Shown piece by piece: positions 31,464 to 37,175 of a DNA stretch of 37,175 bases. Both the position numbers and the translations under genes were made by a program. A model generated the notes under the pieces. It did no database searches, had not been told where the DNA came from, and was given only the letters and a program-made list of their open reading frames with translations. Each line of letters begins with the position of its first letter. Positions within the stretch are counted from its first letter, which is position 1. Origin of the DNA: Lachnospiraceae bacterium (GTDB lineage: Bacteria > Bacillota > Clostridia > Lachnospirales > Lachnospiraceae); NCBI GenBank assembly GCA_022799355.1, contig JAAWOG010000034.1:1-37175 (forward strand), written 5' to 3'.

Positions 31464-33734
31464 TTAGTTTTCCTGCATCATCATCTTGTAATGCTGCATC
31501 TGGTTTAATACATAAAACACCTGCCGGAATGCATCTTTCAGCAGTGCCGGATCAACAGAGGACGCATCAAAGTACAAGCCGTCGTTGAATGCGAGTGCGC
31601 CGACATCCAAAACGGAAACCATAGCGTCAACGATATCATATCTCGTATGGTCAACCGAACCGTCGGGACGATGCGTTTCAAAATCAGAGCGGTGTTTTTC
31701 CATCAAATCGCTGCGGATATTTCCATTGGAATATCCGCACATCTGTAGGAAGTAGTATTCGAGGATGCGCCGCGACACATTCATCAGTGCCACTGGATCT
31801 TCAGAGGTTCTGTATTCTTTCCAAAGAGCCTCGTAGGTGTTGACCACAGGATTGCGGTTGATTTTCCCATCGCCTACGCGAGGGCTGTCCTGTTCGCATT
31901 TTTCGATAACGGAGTGGTTATTTTCCCGCTTCCTGATTTCAAAGACGGAAACACACTCATAGGAAGCTATCCGATTGTAGATAACCTCTTTGAAAAAGAA
32001 CGGATTATGCGTCAGACAGAAAAGCTGTTTGATATGGTCATCCACTCCTTCTTCCTCGGTCAGTTCATAATTGTTGTAGCAGACAGCTATCATTTCTCGG
32101 ACAAGGGAAGCAACGGTAAAAAGGGCGCTGCTATCCATACTGGAAACCGGGTCGTCAATCACAACAATCTTATCTTTCATTCTGCCTTCGTCCGATTGGC
32201 TTCCCATGACCATGTGGTAAAAATACAGAAAGGCTATGAAGTGGCGCTCTCCTTCGCTTAAGCCCTTAGCAACCGTTCCGTCCTCCCTGACAAGCTGGTA
32301 AACATATTGCGTTCCCGGCTTTTCCTTCAGAGAAAAGCCTTGGAAGCCGGACGATTTGATGAGTGCATTAATGCTGTCCTTGGCGGCGGTTGTGTTTACC
32401 GTCTGTTTATTTAGCTGTGCAATTTCTTCAGTAAGAGCAGCGATATCAGTTACAGCCTGTTCCTGTTCGCCATTTAGCTTGGAAATCTCGGACTTTATTC
32501 GTGCATCGTCGCTTTGGAAAATAGTGATATCTGCCTGACACACTGTTGCCATTAGCGTCCAGACCATAGTGCAGCATTCCTCCTGTTTCGCGGGTATGTC
32601 AGCGAGGATGGCATTGTTTTGGCGGATTTTTTGATTGATTTGCTCGGCCAGCTCGTTCAAATTCTGTAGGTAAGAAGAAAGGTCATCCAGTTCCACTACC
32701 AGAGTTGGGTCATTCGCTTTCTTTTCAAGCTGTGCTACATTCGCTTTTGCTTTTTCCATGAAAAGCTCAAACTTTGTGGCATATGCCGTGAGCTGGTCAC
32801 AGGCAAAGCCGCTTTTTGCATTCCCGTTCAAAATAGAATAAATATTGTTTAGTGCAGACTTGTAGGCTTGGATAAATTCCTCCAGTTGTCTTGTTTCCTT
32901 TTTATACTGCTCGTCAAAGCAGGATGCCAAATCATTTTCAAAATTGTCCGGAAGGTTTTGCTGGCAGTATGGGCATTTCCCGCCGGCGGCGTGCTGGAAG
33001 TCGTTATGTCCTTGGCTTACCCAGGCTGTGGCATTCAGCGCATTCAAGAAATCGGAAAATGCAGTGTGGCCGCTGCTTACGATTGGCTTTTCCAAAAGCG
33101 GGGTTGATGGAATTTTCGAAGCCGGTACGGGCTTCAATTCCTCGTAAGGTTTGCCGCCCTCTCCATATGCCACGGCATACAGATCCCTGATGGCATCCTC
33201 ATCAACTGAAGTGGGCTTGTACTTCAAAAGCTCTGTGACAAATTTTTGGCGGCTTTTAGTAAATCCTGCCTGTGTTCCAGGATATGCTTTTCTTATGGAT
33301 TCACTTTTCTCCCAAAGTGCGGACACAAGCTTGGCGAACAGCTTCTCCAGTTTGCCGTTGTTTTCTGTAATCTTCTTTCCTATTGTGGTTTTTTTATCGG
33401 AAAGCGCTTTTAATTCAGATGTTTTTTTATCTGCCTCTGCCTTAACAGCGGCATTTTGCTTGGTTATGGTGAAAACACCCGGAATATTCCCATAACTTTG
33501 GATGTTTTCCTGAATAAATTCCTCATTATACACCAGAAGTTCATAGTCTTCCGGGGAAATGCCAGAATGCCATTCGGTGGTTTCAGACTTACCAATCAGT
33601 TTGGCAATCGTGGACTTGCCTGTGCCATTCTTTCCGAAAAAATAATTTATTAGCGTTGGGGAAAAGATCTCACTTTGAAATACAGGTGAATTTACAGTTA
33701 CTTTTCCGATTAGAGCAGATACTTTTTCGTTCAT
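31464..33734 (-). CDS. ABC ATPase with zinc hook (AAA_13 family, RloC/PrrC-like)
   Basis: 756 residues; AGGAGG before ATG 33734. Split ABC ATPase: Walker A FGKNGTGKST (33-42), signature LSEGERH (492-498), Walker B IVVIDDPVSSMD (523-534), H-loop THNP (575-578). Between the halves lie long coiled coils with a zinc hook CPYC (254-257), as in Rad50 and RloC. The C-terminal ~180 residues follow the AAA_13 pattern with SRRILEYYF (R-x3-E) and end HYKMMM. RloC is a tRNA anticodon nuclease linked to restriction loci, but here the expected His-containing stretch reads VLDVGALAFND, so nuclease activity is uncertain. It lies 9 bp downstream of the 221-aa gene. Confidence 0.8.
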   Translation of the reverse strand: MNEKVSALIGKVTVNSPVFQSEIFSPTLINYFFGKNGTGKSTIAKLIGKSETTEWHSGISPEDYELLVYNEEFIQENIQSYGNIPGVFTITKQNAAVKAEADKKTSELKALSDKKTTIGKKITENNGKLEKLFAKLVSALWEKSESIRKAYPGTQAGFTKSRQKFVTELLKYKPTSVDEDAIRDLYAVAYGEGGKPYEELKPVPASKIPSTPLLEKPIVSSGHTAFSDFLNALNATAWVSQGHNDFQHAAGGKCPYCQQNLPDNFENDLASCFDEQYKKETRQLEEFIQAYKSALNNIYSILNGNAKSGFACDQLTAYATKFELFMEKAKANVAQLEKKANDPTLVVELDDLSSYLQNLNELAEQINQKIRQNNAILADIPAKQEECCTMVWTLMATVCQADITIFQSDDARIKSEISKLNGEQEQAVTDIAALTEEIAQLNKQTVNTTAAKDSINALIKSSGFQGFSLKEKPGTQYVYQLVREDGTVAKGLSEGERHFIAFLYFYHMVMGSQSDEGRMKDKIVVIDDPVSSMDSSALFTVASLVREMIAVCYNNYELTEEEGVDDHIKQLFCLTHNPFFFKEVIYNRIASYECVSVFEIRKRENNHSVIEKCEQDSPRVGDGKINRNPVVNTYEALWKEYRTSEDPVALMNVSRRILEYYFLQMCGYSNGNIRSDLMEKHRSDFETHRPDGSVDHTRYDIVDAMVSVLDVGALAFNDGLYFDASSVDPALLKDAFRQVFYVLNQMQHYKMMMQEN

Positions 33735-33743
33735 GATGTCCTC

Positions 33744-34409
33744 CTATTTAATCTCAATATTCATTGCTGCAAAGGCATCTATCAAATTGCATCGTTTGAT
33801 TGCCCAGTGTTCTAAATCAAGTTCGTTCCGTAGTGGTGCGGATGCCATATGTAAAAGGCTGATATTCTGGTTTAATATCTGCTGCGGGAATGCCTGGAAT
33901 CCGTTAAAACGTATTTTTATGACTTCGCCTTGCGGTACAATGTCACATATCCTTCCTACAAGCGCCGGATGTCCCGGTTCTGTTTCCTTGTAACGAATAT
34001 TGCGTTTTGCAAAAATGCAAGGCATCAGTTTGAGTTCGGCTATATTGTCCAAACTAAGCATCCTGTACTTATCCCGGATTTCAGCTGGCGTGTGCTTTTG
34101 CAGGGCACGGTCTTTTGCAATTGAGAATGTGCCATCGCTATATTCCTCATTTTCCAACACGAAGAGGCAGTAACAGTCTTTGCTGAGCGATGCCCATTCC
34201 ATGGCGTGTGTTACAGGATTTTCTGAGGGCGTTAATCTGAATATGCCGCCTAACAGCTCAGACAGTTCGGTGCTGCTCACATTGATATTGATTGGGCCGC
34301 TGTTCTGTTGAATCTGAATGCCATCCCCTTGGTTTACCAATATGTTAGGATTGGCTGTTTTGGCGAGCGCAGACGTTAGTTCTGATGGAATGAGTTGATT
34401 ATTGTCCAT
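33744..34409 (-). CDS. unidentified protein with N-terminal amyloid-like motif
   Basis: 221 residues; a strong GAGGAGG precedes the ATG. Residues about 21-44 form an N/G/I-rich motif (NILVNQGDGIQIQQNSG then PININV), closely matching the end of the 295-aa protein encoded upstream in the same operon. Residues about 50-120 include YCLFVLENEEYSDGTF; residues 125-221 form a separate domain with LVGRICDIVPQGEVIKIRF and NELDLEHWAIKRCNLIDAFA. I recall the latter segment pattern (NEL-x-x-x-HWAIK-x-x-NLI) from other conflict-type proteins but cannot name a family. Cytoplasmic. Likely a signalling or effector partner of its neighbours. Confidence 0.75.
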   Translation of the reverse strand: MDNNQLIPSELTSALAKTANPNILVNQGDGIQIQQNSGPININVSSTELSELLGGIFRLTPSENPVTHAMEWASLSKDCYCLFVLENEEYSDGTFSIAKDRALQKHTPAEIRDKYRMLSLDNIAELKLMPCIFAKRNIRYKETEPGHPALVGRICDIVPQGEVIKIRFNGFQAFPQQILNQNISLLHMASAPLRNELDLEHWAIKRCNLIDAFAAMNIEIK

Positions 34410-34482
34410 TAAACACCTCCTCGCTAAATATCATGTTTGCTATCTACAGCTGCTATGGGCGGAATAACCGTATGCTACACCG

Positions 34483-35370
34483 TTAGCTATCCTTTGTGTT
34501 TCGCTGCGGTGACAGGTTAATCGTTCCGTAATTTACACCAATCTGGATTCCGTTGCCACTATTGATAAATACAGACTGGTTTGCGGTTTTTGTTTCCACT
34601 TTTTCGGAGCAGTTATCTATGATTTCTGTTTCGGCATATTCTGGTTCGATTTCCTGTTCTTCGCCAGTTTCTTGTTCATCAGCAAGTGTGACTGCTTCAG
34701 CCGAAGTATACCAATCAACGTAGACTTTCAGGGAATTTCCAAACGGGAAATCCTTCTTGGCTTTGCGTTCTTGGCCTTCCTTTTTGATTCCTAATACGTC
34801 CAGTGTAGGCAACCCGGATATATTGTCGGTGCGGTGCGTCAGTATGTAATGAACCACGCCTGTTAAAAAAGGCTGGAAATCAAGGCGATCTATTCCATTT
34901 AGGTCAGACTTTGAAAAGAATGAGCCGTTCCGTAGCACAAAAAAGGGTGTGCTTTCATCAATGTCGTCCTGCCCGATCATATCAAGCAGTACCCTTACAA
35001 GCCACGCTGCTTTTGAGGGATCAAGGAAATCCTCCGAAAACTTCACCATCCGTGAGAGAGCGATGCTGTAATTGTTCTTTATATCGTAATCATAGCTGCT
35101 GATAACAGCCTGTTCATTGATTGGAATGCTCGTGCTGCCATTGATCTTACATTCTCGAAACTGTGAAGTGTCCTTCTTCAGGCTGCCGCCGTTAGCGTGT
35201 GTATAATTGCCGGTGATTGCCTGAATCAATCCTTCCATCATTTCAGGATCAGTTAAATGGTCTTTTACTCCGTTTTCCCGCTCCCTTGCGTTGGATCTCG
35301 GCTTCTTTGTCTGCACAAGCAGAAAGAAGAGAGTGCCTCCGCAGAGGTATGGAACTTTTTTATTCTCCAA
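34483..35370 (-). CDS. unidentified 295-aa protein with C-terminal amyloid-like motif
   Basis: TTG start at 35370 with GAGG 7 bp upstream. Residues 1-190 form one conserved-looking domain: VPYLCGGTLFFLLVQTKKPR, then a TSQF/FRECKINGS stretch and LVRVLLDMIGQDDIDEST, ending FLTGVVHYILTHRTDNISG. I have seen similar proteins in Firmicutes without assigned function. An acidic linker (about 230-260, EEQEIEPEYAETEI) follows, and the C-terminus (264-286) has NQSVFINSGNGIQIGVNYG then TINL. This layout, effector or sensor domain, linker and terminal short motif, is typical of amyloid-signalling proteins. First gene of the six-gene minus-strand operon. Confidence 0.75.
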   Translation of the reverse strand: MENKKVPYLCGGTLFFLLVQTKKPRSNARERENGVKDHLTDPEMMEGLIQAITGNYTHANGGSLKKDTSQFRECKINGSTSIPINEQAVISSYDYDIKNNYSIALSRMVKFSEDFLDPSKAAWLVRVLLDMIGQDDIDESTPFFVLRNGSFFSKSDLNGIDRLDFQPFLTGVVHYILTHRTDNISGLPTLDVLGIKKEGQERKAKKDFPFGNSLKVYVDWYTSAEAVTLADEQETGEEQEIEPEYAETEIIDNCSEKVETKTANQSVFINSGNGIQIGVNYGTINLSPQRNTKDS

Positions 35371-35804
35371 ATTTCTGCCTCTCGTTCAAAAGTAACGTTA
35401 TCCACCAAAGTAACCTCTCAAAGGTATTGACGGAAACGGTATCTACTATAGGTTTTAAGTGTAATCGAAAAGAACCTCTGCACATCGCAAAAGATTTTAT
35501 TTTGTTATATCACACATCTGTGGAAATGTCTACAGCTTCTGCGAAAAAATATTTTGCGAAAGCAGACAAAAAATCGAAAAGGCAAAAATTCAATTCACAA
35601 CAATTAAATCTCTTAGTCCGAGATGGCCATCAGGATGGAGGGATGCATAAGAGTTTCAAGGCACAGCGATAAAGGCTGTGTATGGAATGAAGATGCTCCC
35701 ACCGTGGTTTCGTGCGCCCATTTTCGGTTGTCGGAGTCCGTGGTTATCTTCGCCGTAGGCTCTTTTTGTGTCCTTCCGTACCGCTCGGACGGAAAGGACA
35801 ATCT
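35371..35804. other. 434-bp junction between the defence operon and the prophage-like module
   Basis: Holds the promoter of the minus-strand operon and a ~130-bp untranslated leader with two near-copies of CAAAnGTAAC. To the right, about 35600-35800, GC content rises and frames look non-coding or are scraps. No integrase or attachment site was found. Confidence 0.5.
35504..35532 (-). promoter_or_regulatory. promoter of the six-gene defence operon
   Basis: On the minus strand TAGACA, 17-bp spacer, TATAAC with an upstream TG (extended -10). Five of six bases match at each box. About 135 bp before the TTG start. Confidence 0.65.
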
Positions 35805-36401
35805 ATGAAAACCAAAAAGACGCCACAAGCAAAAAGAGGAACCTACAAACTGTTTGATGACAACGGGATATTCGTAATGGAGTACAAGCCGGGAAAGGAC
35901 GGGGTGACCGAAGTGGACATCCTTAACCTCCACAAGATGGACGACCACGAGGTTTATGTCAATGCCAAGGAAAACAGGCTTCCGGAGTGGTATCAGCCTG
36001 TCTATGAGGAATGGAAGGCAAAATTTATTGCTGATTTCAGGGAGCGGTACGGCAGGGAGCCATTTGCGGATGAAATTCCCGGCAGACACCGTATTCTGGA
36101 ATCCCTGGACGGGCAGACCGATCCTGACGGCGATGGCTTGGGCGACAGCAGCCGCCTGGAGGAGCAGCTGTCTATATCGGATGAGGAAGAAGTCCCAGAC
36201 ACGATCATCCGTCTGCGGGAGCTTGTGGCGGCAATGCCGGAACAGTGGCAGAAAGTCTACCGGCTTGTATTTATGAAGGGGCTGTCTAAAGCAAAAGCTG
36301 GAAAAGAAATCGGAATCAGTGATGTCCGTGTCGGTCAGCTAGTGAAAAAGATCAATGCCGCCATTGCCGGGGATGAGTTTTTGAAAAATTTATACAGATA
36401 G
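35805..36401 (+). CDS. phage-type sigma-70 region 4-like protein
   Basis: 198 residues from ATG 35805 (GGAAAGGA upstream). The N-terminal part is acidic and mixed (KLFDDNGIFVMEYKPGKDGV, VYVNAKENRLPEWYQPVYEE). The C-terminal ~65 residues form a sigma region 4-like helix-turn-helix: MPEQWQKVYRLVFMKGLSKA then KAGKEIGISDVRVGQLVKKI. In clostridial prophages a gene of this type precedes the small proteins and DUF2800 gene found here, and may steer early transcription or act as a DNA-binding regulator. Its region 2 is missing, so it would not act as a complete sigma factor. Confidence 0.8.
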   Translation: MKTKKTPQAKRGTYKLFDDNGIFVMEYKPGKDGVTEVDILNLHKMDDHEVYVNAKENRLPEWYQPVYEEWKAKFIADFRERYGREPFADEIPGRHRILESLDGQTDPDGDGLGDSSRLEEQLSISDEEEVPDTIIRLRELVAAMPEQWQKVYRLVFMKGLSKAKAGKEIGISDVRVGQLVKKINAAIAGDEFLKNLYR

Positions 36402-36485
36402 CACTTCGGATTCCGCCATTTCCTTTTGCCTATAGGGGTGTAAGGGGAAACGATACAGTCCCTGCAGAAAGGAAGGCAACTGGAA

Positions 36486-36698
36486 ATGGCACTCAAACAC
36501 AGGATCCGCATTAATGTCACGGATGAAAAATCCAGGACAAAGGTTCTGGAAGGAGCTGACCGCAGGCTGCCGGCGAGGCTTCTCCGTCTGCTTTTTGGAG
36601 AATTTTCAACGGTTTATCTGCTATCGCCCGGCCAGAGCGTGGAATCGGTAGAGGTACATGAAGTCAAAGGAGGGAAAAAGGAAAATGAGCAGGATTAA
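36486..36698 (+). CDS. small conserved prophage protein
   Basis: 70 residues, RBS AAGGAAGG. Begins ALKHRIRINVTDEKSRTKVL and contains RRLPARLLRLLFGEF then VYLLSPGQSVESVEVHEVKG. This basic, strand-rich protein recurs between the sigma-like and DUF2800 genes of clostridial prophages; its function is unknown. Overlaps the next gene by 14 bp. Confidence 0.7.
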   Translation: MALKHRIRINVTDEKSRTKVLEGADRRLPARLLRLLFGEFSTVYLLSPGQSVESVEVHEVKGGKKENEQD

Positions 36699-37056
36699 GA
36701 TGCTTCTGAACGTCATCGAGGATGTTCGTTCTTTGGGAGACAGCCTGCAGGCACTTGCAGATGCAATGGCAAGCAACGAGCCGAAGGAAGAAGCGAAGAA
36801 GAAAACCAGGGCGAAAGCAGAGCCTAAGCCGGAACCGCCGAAGGCGCAGGAACCTGCTCCTGCAGAAGCGGAGCCGGAAAAGAAACCGCTGACGCTGGAA
36901 GAAGTCCGTATGGTGCTGGCGGAAAAATCCCGTGCGGGATATACGGCGGAGGTCAGGAGCCTCATCACACAGCACGGAGCAGATAAGCTGTCGGATGTTG
37001 ATCCAGCGGAATATGAAGCCCTGCTTGCGGAAGCGGAGGTGCTGGGAAATGGGTAA
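36685..37056 (+). CDS. prophage protein with Lys/Glu/Pro-rich linker
   Basis: 123 residues from ATG 36685 (GGAGGGAAAAAGGA upstream), preferred to 36658. N-terminal helix SRIKMLLNVIEDVRSLGDSL, then a low-complexity linker (about 35-75) rich in K, E, P and A, then LTLEEVRMVLAEKSRAGYTA, a LEM/SAP-like helical C-terminus ending AEYEALLAEAEVLGNG. Annotated in related phages as hypothetical. Overlaps the DUF2800 gene by 8 bp (ATGGGTAA). Confidence 0.75.
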   Translation: MSRIKMLLNVIEDVRSLGDSLQALADAMASNEPKEEAKKKTRAKAEPKPEPPKAQEPAPAEAEPEKKPLTLEEVRMVLAEKSRAGYTAEVRSLITQHGADKLSDVDPAEYEALLAEAEVLGNG

Positions 37057-37175
37057 ACACGCATTGCTCTCCGCATCCTCAAGCCACCGGTGGCTCGTCT
37101 GCCCGCCCTCCGCAAAGCTCTGTGCGGAAGTGGAGGACATGGGCAGCGAATACGCCGCAGAGGGAACGGACGCAC
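37049..37175 (+). CDS. DUF2800 protein (phage Cas4/RecB-like nuclease), N-terminus only
   Basis: Partial, runs off the right edge; 42 codons visible. Starts GKHALLSASSSHRWLVCPPS then AKLCAEVEDMGSEYAAEGT, the characteristic start of DUF2800 proteins, whose later part holds a PD-(D/E)xK nuclease core and Fe-S cysteines. The conserved C in VCPPS is present. In prophages it belongs to the replication/recombination module. Confidence 0.85.
   Translation, partial: MGKHALLSASSSHRWLVCPPSAKLCAEVEDMGSEYAAEGTDA

Noticed and set aside
35623-35808. 61-aa frame before the sigma-like gene
   Set aside because: No ribosome binding site and no protein pattern; probably non-coding or a scrap.

Overview
The window looks like chromosomal DNA of a Gram-positive anaerobe of the class Clostridia, most likely family Lachnospiraceae. 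The evidence is strong AGGAGG-type ribosome binding sites, an RsgI-like anti-sigma factor, many AraC/LacI/GNAT/Nudix accessory genes, a GH13 amylase and GH32 remnants, a TnpW-like piece and, at the right edge, a sigma-like gene followed by a DUF2800 gene as in clostridial prophages. No tRNA, rRNA or CRISPR array was seen. By eye the left 26 kb is GC-rich and about 26.1-35.6 kb is clearly more AT-rich.

Layout. 1-7 kb: end of an HxlR regulator, SAM methyltransferase, Nudix hydrolase, two GNATs, a secreted His/Cys-rich protein with an ECF sigma/RsgI-like anti-sigma pair, a GHKL kinase scrap, an AraC regulator and a frameshifted small gene. 7.5-15 kb: intracellular GH13 enzyme, a small kinase-like protein, an AAA ATPase with a DUF4143-type C-terminus, an ABC-F protein with a complex leader, a DUF2695 protein and a TnpW-like fragment. 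15-20 kb: a decayed fructan locus (headless LacI, headless levanase-like gene, tailless GH32 lipoprotein), a multi-hairpin repeat element and a MATE exporter. 20-26 kb: SNF2 helicase with a SWIM partner, and a second ECF sigma/anti-sigma pair. 26-35.5 kb: an AT-rich defence island beside a truncated hsdM. 35.6 kb to end: start of a prophage-like early module.

The defence island is the most interesting part. On the plus strand an AbrB-like protein, a C5-cytosine methyltransferase and an OGG-type DNA glycosylase are packed together. Convergent to them, apparently from one promoter near 35.5 kb, run a 295-aa protein, a 221-aa protein, a zinc-hook ABC ATPase resembling RloC/PrrC-type AAA_13 proteins, an XRE regulator, an AlkA-type DNA glycosylase and a SacI-like restriction endonuclease. 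The 295-aa protein ends with, and the 221-aa protein begins with, nearly the same N/G/I-rich motif, a layout typical of amyloid signalling partners. The locus therefore appears to combine restriction-modification, two base-excision enzymes, an ABC ATPase and a motif-coupled protein pair. The combination is an inference from gene order; I do not recognise it as a described system.

Much of the rest records turnover: at least seven broken genes, a 54-bp repeat family in three places, a 65-bp tandem repeat, and a duplicated kinase/promoter arrangement around the DUF4143-type ATPase gene.
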